The notes under the pieces: model-generated
What the model was told of the DNA's origin: nothing
Database searches by the model: none
Seen by the model: only the letters and a program-made list of their open reading frames with translations
Part shown: piece after piece, positions 42,443 to 50,977 of the stretch
Layout of the letters: every line of letters begins with the position of its first letter
Numbering within the stretch: position 1 is the stretch's first letter
Translations under genes and position numbers: made by a program
From: Peptoniphilaceae bacterium
Lineage (GTDB): Bacteria; Bacillota; Clostridia; Tissierellales; Peptoniphilaceae
Length of the DNA stretch: 64,000 nucleotides
Direction: 5' to 3'
Assembly (NCBI GenBank): GCA_028726605.1
Contig: JAQYPV010000022.1
Coordinates: 62,001-126,000 of the forward strand

Positions 42443-43857
42443 CAGGAAAGCCTCCCTTTCGCGCGAACATATGAGCCGCCGGTCGACGTCTTCACCCATT
42501 CCTTCCATCCTTTGCCGCAATATCCGGAACCGGACAACACGAGGTCGGGCGAGGCGGCGGTGATGGACTGAAGCAGATCGGGGACGTATCCGGTGAGGTA
42601 GACCGGAGCAAATACCTTGCCTGTGAGCTTTCCGTTCCGGATTTCGCGGGCGTGAGACGCCACACACTGGATGCCCCAGTTTTTGGGATCTTCCATGCCG
42701 GAGTTGAAACTCTCCAGGAGATAGCCGTGTTCGATGTCGGCCATCAAGTCTTCCAGGGATGTCTCTCCCGCTTCAAAGAAGGTGTTGGTCATGCGAGTGT
42801 AGGCCTTACGCTTGTACGATTCGCGCTTGCCGTTGCCCGTCGCCGGCACGCCCAAGTACAGTGCCGAGAGTGCGTCTGCCATCCCCTGGCGGAAGATGCC
42901 GTCGTCGATGATGAGCGTGTCGCCGGCGAGAGTCCCTTCGTCGTCGAAGGCATACGAGGAGACCTCGTCATAGGCGGCAGCGCCGTCGTGCATGCGCACG
43001 GCATCCGACGCCACGCGTTTGTTGAGGTACTCCGCCCCCTTGGCGCGATGCTTCACGAACATGTCCATCTCCGTGCCGTGGCCGAAGGCCTCGTGGGCGA
43101 TGAGTCCCGTGAAGTCGGGATCCGAGATGATGTCGTACTCGCCGGGCGTCATGCGTTCGGCGTCGAGGAGATCCCGGGCCGTGGTGCAGGCTTTCTCTGC
43201 CATTTGGGGCAGCGCGTCGAGAATCTCCAAGCCCTGGACGCCGGAGCGCGCCGCGTAGCCGCTGCGAATGACGGCATCGCGATGCGCCATGGCCATGGCG
43301 AGCGTGATGCCGTACTGATAGGTCTGGGTGAGGTCGCGTGCCGGTGAGAGGAACATCTTGTTGACCTCGGTCTGTTGCGTGCTCAGCGCGAGGTTGGCGA
43401 GCTCCGGATGGTTCTCTTTGACCGACCGGTGGATGTCCACCATGCGGCGCAGTGCTTCCTCCGGTGTCACCGTCTCCTCTTGTGGGGTCTCAGCGACAAA
43501 CGTCAAGGTCTTCGGCTCGTCAGAAAGAACTCCCGGATAGGGCAGCGGGTCTGCCGTTTCCAAAAGCGTGCGACGCAGCGCCACGAGGGCGTCGACGCGT
43601 TTCACGACCGCATCCACATCCAAGGTGTTAAATGAATACTCGGTAAAGCCCACGTCCGTCTGCACGCGCACGACGAAGCCGCGCTCGCGATCCGGAGAGG
43701 GCAAAATCGCCATGTCGCTGTCCAAGACATTCACTTGCACGCCGTCCACATCGGTGGCCAAAAGCGAGGCGTAGGGATAGCGCTCGGCCAGGCGATCGAC
43801 GATCTCTCTCAACTGGGGTTTCACCTCTTGTAAAAACTCTGAGGGCGTCAATGGCAT
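42442..43857 (-). CDS. tldD: TldD family zinc metalloprotease
   Basis: A 471-residue protein, the catalytic subunit of the TldD/E pair. The zinc motif HEAFGHGTEMD (HExxxH) lies near residue 260, and the C-terminal GSGYCGKGWKEWVKTSTGGS matches the family. AGGAGGTAGAAC precedes the ATG. A promoter lies 80 bases upstream. The operon tldD-pmbA-UPF0597 seems independent of neighbouring units. The physiological substrate is unknown; no peptide-antibiotic precursor gene is seen nearby. Confidence 0.92.
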   Translation of the reverse strand: MPLTPSEFLQEVKPQLREIVDRLAERYPYASLLATDVDGVQVNVLDSDMAILPSPDRERGFVVRVQTDVGFTEYSFNTLDVDAVVKRVDALVALRRTLLETADPLPYPGVLSDEPKTLTFVAETPQEETVTPEEALRRMVDIHRSVKENHPELANLALSTQQTEVNKMFLSPARDLTQTYQYGITLAMAMAHRDAVIRSGYAARSGVQGLEILDALPQMAEKACTTARDLLDAERMTPGEYDIISDPDFTGLIAHEAFGHGTEMDMFVKHRAKGAEYLNKRVASDAVRMHDGAAAYDEVSSYAFDDEGTLAGDTLIIDDGIFRQGMADALSALYLGVPATGNGKRESYKRKAYTRMTNTFFEAGETSLEDLMADIEHGYLLESFNSGMEDPKNWGIQCVASHAREIRNGKLTGKVFAPVYLTGYVPDLLQSITAASPDLVLSGSGYCGKGWKEWVKTSTGGSYVRAKGRLS

Positions 43858-43935
43858 GTTCTACCTCCTTCTGTCCAGCCGGCGCTCGAACTCCACGCTT
43901 TTTCGACGAAGCAGAGCGCACGGTCAGTTTCCACT

Positions 43936-43964
43936 ATTATAAAACACCCCAAAGGTCTGAGTAA
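43936..43964 (-). promoter_or_regulatory. Candidate promoter of tldD operon
   Basis: On the minus strand a perfect TATAAT (43936-43941) has TTACTC 17 bases upstream (43959-43964). The -35 is poor. It lies in the 114-base gap after the U32 gene. Confidence 0.55.
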
Positions 43965-43971
43965 TCTTTTC

Positions 43972-45216
43972 TTATGGCTCAACGGCCCCCTTCTTCCGCC
44001 GAAGCATGTCCCCCACCGCAACGGCGTCGCTCACGTCCAACGTGACGACGTCGCCGGCGCGATTCGCCACGCGAAGGCTCTGACCGTCGCAGTCCTCGAT
44101 GCGAGATAGCGTGAGCAGGAGCGGTTCACGCCGCGCTCGCAGCACCTCCACCTCGTCGCCCACTTGAAAGCGATTGCGCACTTCCACCGCCATGGTGTGA
44201 CTCTTTTCGTCCACGCCGCGCACCACTCCGATGAAGTCGTAATCCTGAACGTAACTCGTGGAGGCGTAGTTCTGTCCGTCCCGACCCGGGTTTCCGAAGG
44301 CAAAGCCCGTCGTAAAGGGGCGATGGCTGGTCTTTAAGAGTTCCCCCATGAGCGTCTGGATGAGAACCTCGTCCCACGCGCCCCGGGCGATGGCGTCCAG
44401 CGCCCGACGGTAGGCGTTCACCACGGTCCCCACGTAGTAGGAGGACTTAACGCGTCCCTCGATCTTGAGACTTGTGATTCCGGCGGCAAGCACCTCCGGC
44501 AAGTGCGGCAAGAGGCAGAGATCCTTCGAGTTCATGATGAAGGTCTTTCCGTCTTCCTCAAAGACGGGATACACTTCCCCCGGTCGCTTTTCCTCCACCA
44601 GGCCGTAGCGCCAGCGACACGCCTGCGCGCAGTCGCCGCGGTTGGCGTCTCGCCCCGTCATGTAGTTGGACAGAAGGCACCTGCCGGAAATGGACATGCA
44701 CATGGCGCCGTGGACGAAAGCCTCTAATTCCACAGAATCACCCACCTCCCCCTTGAGCGCGCGGATTTCTTCCAAAGACAGCTCGCGCGCGAGGACGATG
44801 CGTCTCGCGCCCAAGTTGGCCCAAAAGGCGACCGTCTTGGCGTTCGTCACACTCGCCTGGGTGGAAATGTGTAAGGGAAGGTGCGTGTGCGTCTGGATCT
44901 CCATGAAGATGCCGGGGTCCGAGACGATGACGCCGTCGACCTTCATCTCCTCCAGCGCGTGCACATAGGGCAAAAGTCCGTCAAAGTCGGCATCGTGCGG
45001 GACGATGTTCATGGTGACGTAGAGTCTGGCGCCTTCGGTGTGACAGAGGCGCACGGCTGAATCCAGTTCCTCCAAGGTGAAATTCTTGGAGGCCTTTCTG
45101 AGGCCAAACTCTCGTCCGGACACATAACAAGCGTCCGCCCCGAAGTGCAGGGCGGACGTCAGTTTTTCCATATCGCCGGCCGGAGCCAGCAGTTCGATCG
45201 AGTTATTGGAGGACAT
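43972..45216 (-). CDS. U32 family peptidase-like tRNA/rRNA hydroxylation protein
   Basis: A 414-residue member of the U32 family with ELLAPAGDMEKLTSALHFGA, the signature ELEAFVHGAMCMSISGRCLLSNY and C-terminal cysteines for a cluster (RDANRGDCAQACRWRY). Members once called collagenases include RlhA and TrhP/TrhO-type proteins needed for 5-hydroxylation of RNA; the collagenase label is doubtful. The C-terminal 80 residues form a beta-barrel. It overlaps the end of rnj by 14 bases, closing the rarA-to-U32 operon. GGAAGG precedes the ATG. Confidence 0.9.
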   Translation of the reverse strand: MSSNNSIELLAPAGDMEKLTSALHFGADACYVSGREFGLRKASKNFTLEELDSAVRLCHTEGARLYVTMNIVPHDADFDGLLPYVHALEEMKVDGVIVSDPGIFMEIQTHTHLPLHISTQASVTNAKTVAFWANLGARRIVLARELSLEEIRALKGEVGDSVELEAFVHGAMCMSISGRCLLSNYMTGRDANRGDCAQACRWRYGLVEEKRPGEVYPVFEEDGKTFIMNSKDLCLLPHLPEVLAAGITSLKIEGRVKSSYYVGTVVNAYRRALDAIARGAWDEVLIQTLMGELLKTSHRPFTTGFAFGNPGRDGQNYASTSYVQDYDFIGVVRGVDEKSHTMAVEVRNRFQVGDEVEVLRARREPLLLTLSRIEDCDGQSLRVANRAGDVVTLDVSDAVAVGDMLRRKKGAVEP

Positions 45217-46888
45217 ACTTGCCTTCCGTCTCCATGATGATGGTGAGGATCATGGGATTGCGCTGCATCTGCTTGTAGACGTAGCTCTTCACTTCTTCGC
45301 GAATGCGAGACTTCAAAAAGGCCCAATCCGTGATGTTGCGGCGCTCGGCGTCCTTGAAAATCTGGACCACGATCTTCTTGATCTCCTCGATGACGTCGAT
45401 GTTGTCCTTCATGTAGATGAACCCGCGGGAGATGACTTCAGGCCCGGCCACCACGCGGCGGGACTTCTTGTCAATCGTCACGACCAGCGCGATCATGCCG
45501 TCATCGGCCAGGCGCTTGCGGTCGTTCAACACGACGGATCCCACGTCGCCGATGCCGAGGCCGTCGATCAGAATCTGACCCGCCTGCACCTTCTCGCCGG
45601 TGTTGACGCTCACCTTTTTGCCGCGGCGCTCGAACTCGAAGACCATTCCGTTCTCCCCCATGAGGATGTGATCGTCCGGAATCCCCAAATCCTCGGCGAT
45701 CTTCTTGTGCGTGATCATCATGCGCGGTTCGCCGTGCGCCGGAATGAAGTACTCCTCTTTCACCAGCGAGTGCATGAGTTTGAGTTCCTCCTGACAGGCG
45801 TGACCCGACACGTGGACGTTCATGAGAGACGAGTAAATCACCTTGCATCCGCGCGCCATCAGGTGGTTGATCATGTCGCCGATGGACTTCTCATTGCCGG
45901 GGATCATGGACGCCGACAGGATGATGGTGTCGTTATCGCCCACTTCGATCTGGCGATGCGAGCCGTTCGCCATGCGCGACAGCGCGCTCATGGGTTCACC
46001 CTGAGAGCCGGTGATCAGGAGGCAGACCTGATCGTCCTTCAAATTCTGCACGTCCTTGATGTCCACAATGGTGTTCTTCTTCACGCGCAGATACCCCAGC
46101 TCGCTCGCCACGGCGACGTTGTTGAGCATGGAGCGCCCCGACAGGGCCACTTTGCGATGGTTGGCCTCTGCCGCTTCGATGATCTGCTGGACGCGGTGGA
46201 GATTCGAAGCGAACGTCGCCACGATCAAGCGCCCCGTCGTGTTGGCGAAGATCCTCTTGAACGTGTCGCCCACGCTCCTCTCGCTCATGGTGTAGCCCGG
46301 ACGCTCCACGTTGGTGGAGTCGCTGTAGAGCGCCAAGACGCCCTCTTCGCCCAATTCGGCCAGGCGATGCAAGTCCGTCTGCTCGTGATCGATGGGCGTG
46401 AAGTCGAACTTGAAGTCGCCGGTGAAAAGCACCGTCCCCACTGGATTGTGCACGGCGATGGCACAGGCATCCGGAATGCTGTGGGCCACGCGGATGAACT
46501 CGCAGTCCAGCTCCCCCAGGCGCAGCGTGTCGCCGGCCTTCACGTACTTGATGACTGACGGATTGATGCCGTGTTCCTTGAATTTATTCTCGAGCAACCC
46601 CCCCGTGAGGCGCGTGCAGTAGACATTCGTTTCGATTTTTTTCAGGACATACGGCACGGCGCCGTAGTGGTCCTCGTGACCGTGCGTCAGCAAGATGCCG
46701 CGCAATTTGTCCCGGTTCTTCTCCAGATAGGAAATGTCCGGGATGACGGAATCCACGCCCGGCATGTCTTCGTCCGGAAAGGTGAGACCGGCGTCGATGA
46801 CGATCATGTCATTGCCGTATTCCACCACTGCCATGTTCTTTCCGATTTCACGAAGCCCTCCGAGCGGGATCACCCGCAACTTCTTCAC
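45203..46888 (-). CDS. rnj: Ribonuclease J
   Basis: A 561-residue metallo-beta-lactamase/beta-CASP ribonuclease with 5'-exo and endo activity, central to RNA decay in Bacillota. The zinc motif HGHEDHYGAVPY, the MBL core, beta-CASP (ITGSQGEPMSALSRMANGSH) and HVSGHACQEEL are visible; a C-terminal dimer domain ends the protein. The frame opens upstream with TTG codons, but the GTG at 46888 is 7 bases from GAGGAGA and gives the family start VKKLRVIPLGGLREIGKN. The Shine-Dalgarno region overlaps the end of the DUF1292 gene. Confidence 0.95.
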   Translation of the reverse strand: MKKLRVIPLGGLREIGKNMAVVEYGNDMIVIDAGLTFPDEDMPGVDSVIPDISYLEKNRDKLRGILLTHGHEDHYGAVPYVLKKIETNVYCTRLTGGLLENKFKEHGINPSVIKYVKAGDTLRLGELDCEFIRVAHSIPDACAIAVHNPVGTVLFTGDFKFDFTPIDHEQTDLHRLAELGEEGVLALYSDSTNVERPGYTMSERSVGDTFKRIFANTTGRLIVATFASNLHRVQQIIEAAEANHRKVALSGRSMLNNVAVASELGYLRVKKNTIVDIKDVQNLKDDQVCLLITGSQGEPMSALSRMANGSHRQIEVGDNDTIILSASMIPGNEKSIGDMINHLMARGCKVIYSSLMNVHVSGHACQEELKLMHSLVKEEYFIPAHGEPRMMITHKKIAEDLGIPDDHILMGENGMVFEFERRGKKVSVNTGEKVQAGQILIDGLGIGDVGSVVLNDRKRLADDGMIALVVTIDKKSRRVVAGPEVISRGFIYMKDNIDVIEEIKKIVVQIFKDAERRNITDWAFLKSRIREEVKSYVYKQMQRNPMILTIIMETEGKYVLQ

Positions 46889-46902
46889 ACTGCTCTTTCT
46901 CC

Positions 46903-47160
46903 TCAATCGCAACCTCTCTTTCCCTGTTCCTCTCGGTCCGAGAGCAGTTCATCGTAGATGCGCATCACTTCGGCCTGTTCCCCATCGCTTTCAAGGGGGA
47001 AGAAGAGCACTTCCTCTCCCTTTTCTTCATAACGCAGGAAAAACTCCGCATCGTCGTCCCGAACGAGACAGTAATTGGCTTCGTCGATGCCAAAAGAGGC
47101 GATCAAGTCCAGCGCCACGTCTTCTGTCCCGTCGTTCAAATAGATCCGCTCATTGTTCAT
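46903..47160 (-). CDS. DUF1292 family protein (YrzB-like)
   Basis: An 85-residue acidic protein beginning MNNERIYLNDGTEDVALDLI, with a conserved ANYCLVRDDD and VLFFPLESDGE core. It matches the small DUF1292 proteins found after ruvX and ireB in Bacillota; no function is known. GGGAGAAAGC precedes the ATG at 47160. It overlaps ruvX by 11 bases and ends 14 bases before the rnj start. Confidence 0.88.
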   Translation of the reverse strand: MNNERIYLNDGTEDVALDLIASFGIDEANYCLVRDDDAEFFLRYEEKGEEVLFFPLESDGEQAEVMRIYDELLSDREEQGKRGCD

Positions 47161-47575
47161 GCTTTCTCCCGTTCCGATCCAGCCATGCCTGTAAAATAAA
47201 TGTTGCCGCAATGGCGTCAACATGTGCCTTTCGATTTTCGCGACGCACGCCAGTCTGTTTCAATACTTCAGTCGCCTGCCGCGTCGTCAGTCGTTCGTCC
47301 TGATAGAATACCCGTACCCCCCGGCGTACAAGCGCCGCGCCATAACTTTGTGCGCGGCGCGCCGAGTCGCTCAACGCGTTGTTCATGTGCCGGGGCAGAC
47401 CGATCACCACTTCCGTGACGTCGTAGTCGCGGATGATCGCCTCTAACTGATCCACATCTCGTTCCTGTGTCGAATGTCGAATCGTCTCTTTCGCCTGTGC
47501 AATCAAATACGTCGGATCGCTCAATGCCACGCCGATCGTCTTGGACCCGACATCCAGGCCCATCGCCCGTGTCAT
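47150..47575 (-). CDS. ruvX: Holliday junction resolvase-like YqgF/RuvX (pre-16S rRNA nuclease)
   Basis: A 141-residue RNase H-fold protein: MGLDVGSKTIGVALSDPT with the first catalytic Asp, then VVIGLPRHMNNALSD and FYQDERLTTRQATEVL, and an Asp in KAHVDAIAATFIL. YqgF-family proteins process 16S rRNA 5' ends or act as nucleases. It lies between ireB and the DUF1292 gene, the conserved order. Confidence 0.95.
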   Translation of the reverse strand: MTRAMGLDVGSKTIGVALSDPTYLIAQAKETIRHSTQERDVDQLEAIIRDYDVTEVVIGLPRHMNNALSDSARRAQSYGAALVRRGVRVFYQDERLTTRQATEVLKQTGVRRENRKAHVDAIAATFILQAWLDRNGRKHEQ

Positions 47576-47593
47576 TTGGCCTCCTCTGAGAAA

Positions 47594-47890
47594 TTACTCT
47601 TCGTGCGCGTCCGCGTCTTCCGAAGCGACGCCAATCCCGTGTCCTTCCAAATAATAACGCAACAGCTCTTCCAACAGCTCGTCGCGGTCAATTTGACGAA
47701 TGAGTTTGCGCGCGCCGCAGTAGCTCGTGATGTACGTCGGATCCCCGGACAAGATGTAGCCGATGATCTGATTTTCCGGCTCATAACCCTTGTCCAAGAG
47801 CGCCTGATAGACGCCCTTTAAGATCTCCTGCATGTTGTGTTTATCGTCAATTGGGGTGAACAGCATCGTCTCACTGAAATCCTTCGACAT
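47594..47890 (-). CDS. IreB family regulatory phosphoprotein (UPF0297)
   Basis: A 98-residue protein starting MSKDFSETMLFTPIDDKHNM with the conserved ILKGVYQALLDKGYEPENQI and GYILSGDPTYITSY regions. In Enterococcus, IreB is phosphorylated by the PASTA kinase IreK on N-terminal threonines and restrains cephalosporin resistance; the Thr in the MLFTP segment is in a comparable position. The ATG at 47890 is the family start. It precedes ruvX and follows alaS by 8 bases. The likely kinase is encoded at 26.8 kb. Confidence 0.93.
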   Translation of the reverse strand: MSKDFSETMLFTPIDDKHNMQEILKGVYQALLDKGYEPENQIIGYILSGDPTYITSYCGARKLIRQIDRDELLEELLRYYLEGHGIGVASEDADAHEE

Positions 47891-47898
47891 ACGCCCTC

Positions 47899-50523
47899 CT
47901 AGCTGAGTTTTTCCTCCACCCATTCATTCACCGATGCCAAAGCCGCATCGATCTTCTCCGGATCTTTCCCGCCGGCCGTCGCAAAATTCGGACGACCGCC
48001 GCCGTTTCCGCCGGTCTGCATCGCGAGTGCCTTCACGAGGTCGCCCGCCTTCAATCCGCGCTCCACCAGCGCGGACGCCACGGAGACCACCCAGTAGACT
48101 TTGCCTTCCGCCGCCGATGCGAGGGCGATGAGACAATCGTCGCGGCCGTTTTTGAGCGCATCCGCCAGATCCTTCAATTCGTTCATGGATTTGCCGTCGG
48201 CCCGTCGTGCGATGACGGTCGCGCCCTGGATCTCCACCGTCTCTTCCGCCATCTTCTTGGACAGCGCGTCGGCGATGCGCGCCTCATAGGACGCAATCTC
48301 GCGCTTCATATCGCGGTTCTCGTCGAGCAGTCCCTGCAGGCGACCCTCCACATTCTCACGCGGCACGCGCAAGAACCGGGCGATGCTGTCGATCTGATCG
48401 TCCTGTTCGCGCATCAGGCGATAGGCCGCACGTCCGGTGACCGCCTCGATGCGGCGCACGCCGCTCGAGACGCCTTGCTCCTGCAAAATGCGAAACACCT
48501 GCACTTGCGCCGTGTTGTCCACGTGCGTGCCACCGCAGAGTTCTTTGGAGAAGTCGCCCATCGAGACGACGCGGACTTCGTCGTGATATTTGTCTTCGAA
48601 GAGGCCGATGGCGCCTTCGTCCATGGCCTGCGCCAAGGGGAGCACCTGCGTCGTGACCGGATACGAGTCGAAAATGGCGCGGTTCACGATGGCTTCTACT
48701 TCTTCGATCTGCTCCGGCGTGAGCGCCTCAAAATGTGTGAAGTCGAAGCGCAACCGCTCGGGGTCCACCAGCGAACCCGCTTGCTTCACGTGATCGCCCA
48801 GCACTTCGCGCAGCGCCTCGTCGAGCAAGTGGGTCGCCGAGTGATTGCGCCGCGTGTCATTGCGCCGATCCGCATCGACATGGCCCGCGATCGGGGCTTT
48901 TTTGGTGAGCGTGCCCTCGGTCACGTCCACCGTGTGGAACACGACCTCGTTCTTGTCTTTCTGCACGTCCACGACGTCAGCTTGGGCATCGCCCTGCGTC
49001 ATCGTCCCGCGGTCGGCGACTTGGCCGCCGCCTTGGGCGTAAAACGGGGTCTGATTCAAAATGACGATGCCGTGTTCCCCTGCGTGGAGGTCATCCACTT
49101 CCTCTCCGTCGCGCAAGAGGGCGAGCACCTCGCCTTCGGCCTCCAACGTGTCGTAGCCCAGGAAGACCGTCGCTTCGTCCAGCGCGACGTGCACCTGCTC
49201 TTCGGTTTCCCAGCCGCTCGTCTCCTTGCGGCGCGTGCGGGAGCGCTCGCGCTGTTCCTCCATGCGCCGTTTGAAGTCGCCCTCGTCGACGCTCTTGTGG
49301 CGCTCGGCCGCAATTTCCTTCGTCAAGTCAAACGGGAAGCCGAACGTGTCGTAGAGGCGGAAGACTCGCGCGCCGTCCAGCACATCGCTCCCGGCGGCGT
49401 CGGATTCGTCCATGAGCTCGTTCAGAAGCGCCAAACCCTGATCGATAGTCTGGGCAAAGGCCTGTTCTTCACGCGAGACCACGGTGTGGATGCGTTCGCG
49501 GGCGTCTTGGAGCGCCGGGTACTCTTCCCCATAGACGGCGATGATCTCGTCCACGGTCCGAGTCAAAAACGCGCCATCGATGCCCAGGAGCCGCCCGTGA
49601 CGCGCGGCGCGACGCAGAAGCCGACGCAACACGTAGCCGCGTCCTTCGTTGGACGGCACCACGCCGTCCCACACCAGGAACGTGATGGCCTTGGAGTGGT
49701 CGATGATTACGCGGAACGACTCGTTCACGCGCTCATCATCGCCGTATTCTTTGCCACAGAGGCCGGCGATGGTCCGACGCAGCGGCATGAATTCATCCAA
49801 TTCGAAGATGTTCGGTTTGTCTTCGCAGATGAGGGCGAGGCGTTCGAGACCCATGCCCGTATCGATGTTCGGGTGCGCAAGCGGCGTGTAGCTGCCGTCG
49901 GCCTCGCGGTTGAACTGTGTGAAGACGAGGTTCCAGATCTCCATGAAGCGGTCGGAATTCTCGGTGGGATCGGCCCCTTCGCCATAGGCCGGGCCGCGAT
50001 CGTAGTGAATCTCCGAGCACGGACCGCACGGCCCCTGCTCCAGTTCCCAGAAGTTGTCGTCTTTTCCCAGACGCAACATCTGCGCCGTCGCCACCCCGAT
50101 CTCTTCCGTCCAGATGCGATAGGCCTCGTCGTCGTCCTGATAGACGGTGATCCAGAGGCGCTGGGGATCCAAACCGATGACTTCCGTCAAAAATGTCCAT
50201 GCCCAGTGGATGGCTTCCGTCTTAAAGTAGTTTCCGAAAGAGAAATTGCCGAGCATCTCAAAGAACGTGGCATGACGCGCGGTCTTGCCCACGTTGTCAA
50301 TGTCGGCCGTGCGCACACAGCGCTGTGCGCTCGTGGCCCGGTCGTGCGCCATCTTCTTCTCGCCCAGAAAATAGGCTTTCAGGGGCGCCATGCCGGCGTT
50401 GATCAAGAGCAAGCTCGGGTCATTGTCCGGCACGAGCGAAAAGCTCTCCAACCTCGTGTGGTCTTGACTTTCGAAAAAATCCAAAAACTTCGTGCGAAGC
50501 GCATTCAATCCAATGTAGTGCAT
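47899..50523 (-). CDS. alaS: Alanyl-tRNA synthetase
   Basis: An 874-residue class II synthetase. It has an N-terminal aminoacylation domain (LNALRTKFLDFFESQDH, TFFEMLGNFSFGNYFK, DTGMGLERL), an editing domain with the zinc motif HSATHLLDEALREVLGDHV and ELCGGTHVDNT, and a C-terminal C-Ala domain ending GGNGGGRPNFATAGG. The ATG at 50523 gives the standard start MHYIGLNALRTKF; the frame continues to a TTG overlapping the rrf2 stop. No T-box leader is present since it is embedded in an operon. Confidence 0.96.
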   Translation of the reverse strand: MHYIGLNALRTKFLDFFESQDHTRLESFSLVPDNDPSLLLINAGMAPLKAYFLGEKKMAHDRATSAQRCVRTADIDNVGKTARHATFFEMLGNFSFGNYFKTEAIHWAWTFLTEVIGLDPQRLWITVYQDDDEAYRIWTEEIGVATAQMLRLGKDDNFWELEQGPCGPCSEIHYDRGPAYGEGADPTENSDRFMEIWNLVFTQFNREADGSYTPLAHPNIDTGMGLERLALICEDKPNIFELDEFMPLRRTIAGLCGKEYGDDERVNESFRVIIDHSKAITFLVWDGVVPSNEGRGYVLRRLLRRAARHGRLLGIDGAFLTRTVDEIIAVYGEEYPALQDARERIHTVVSREEQAFAQTIDQGLALLNELMDESDAAGSDVLDGARVFRLYDTFGFPFDLTKEIAAERHKSVDEGDFKRRMEEQRERSRTRRKETSGWETEEQVHVALDEATVFLGYDTLEAEGEVLALLRDGEEVDDLHAGEHGIVILNQTPFYAQGGGQVADRGTMTQGDAQADVVDVQKDKNEVVFHTVDVTEGTLTKKAPIAGHVDADRRNDTRRNHSATHLLDEALREVLGDHVKQAGSLVDPERLRFDFTHFEALTPEQIEEVEAIVNRAIFDSYPVTTQVLPLAQAMDEGAIGLFEDKYHDEVRVVSMGDFSKELCGGTHVDNTAQVQVFRILQEQGVSSGVRRIEAVTGRAAYRLMREQDDQIDSIARFLRVPRENVEGRLQGLLDENRDMKREIASYEARIADALSKKMAEETVEIQGATVIARRADGKSMNELKDLADALKNGRDDCLIALASAAEGKVYWVVSVASALVERGLKAGDLVKALAMQTGGNGGGRPNFATAGGKDPEKIDAALASVNEWVEEKLS

Positions 50524-50549
50524 CTTCTTTAGAACCTCTTCTTTCGCCG

Positions 50550-50966
50550 TCAAACGGCATTCCAGGTTTGCTCCATATCCGCCAACGTCAGGTGGCTGAT
50601 GGAGTCGTAAATGGCGCGATTCATCCGGTGGATCACCAGACGAGTGGGACAGTTGCTGAAGCCCCCCGGACAGTCACCAGCCACGGCGCAATCCGAAAGC
50701 CAGAACTCGCCTTCCAGCGTGTTCAAGAGATCCAGCACCGTGATCTCCTCCGCCGGGCGGGACAGCACGTAGCCGCCCTTTACGCCGCGCGTACTCGTCA
50801 CAAACTGATCTTTTTTGAGCAGGCGCAGCAATTGCTCGAGGTAGGGTTCGCTCAACGCCAGAGCCTCCGCAATGCGCGACAGCGCCACGGGGGTCTCCTC
50901 GGTCTGATGAGCGGCGATGTACACCATCGCACGCAGGCCGTATCGGCTACGCGTCGTCAGTTTCAC
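50550..50966 (-). CDS. Rrf2 family transcriptional regulator, IscR-like
   Basis: A 138-residue winged-helix regulator: MKLTTRSRYGLRAMVYIA start, recognition helix in LSEPYLEQLLRLLKK, and the GVKGGYVLSRP wing. Three cysteines at 93, 99 and 106 in DCAVAGDCPGGFSNC resemble the cluster ligands of IscR, so it may sense Fe-S status. In many Bacillota this regulator precedes iscS, iscU and mnmA before alaS; here alaS follows directly and those genes are absent. It lies between leuS and alaS. Confidence 0.92.
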   Translation of the reverse strand: MKLTTRSRYGLRAMVYIAAHQTEETPVALSRIAEALALSEPYLEQLLRLLKKDQFVTSTRGVKGGYVLSRPAEEITVLDLLNTLEGEFWLSDCAVAGDCPGGFSNCPTRLVIHRMNRAIYDSISHLTLADMEQTWNAV

Positions 50967-50977
50967 TCTGTGGCTCC

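Noticed and set aside
43972..45216. Collagenase (virulence protease) label for the U32 gene
   Set aside because: Housekeeping context after rnj and the conserved cysteines fit the RNA hydroxylation branch better than secreted proteolysis; there is no signal peptide.
48475..50532. A 685-codon open frame on the plus strand opposite alaS, and similar long antisense frames opposite rnj, smc, priA and recG
   Set aside because: These arise from the strong third-position G/C bias of the real genes. They lack ribosome sites and recognisable domains, and the sense frames carry complete conserved motifs.
50524..50549. T-box leader or other aminoacyl-tRNA sensor ahead of alaS, leuS or asnS
   Set aside because: The genes are packed with gaps of only 0-30 bases, leaving no room for a T-box.
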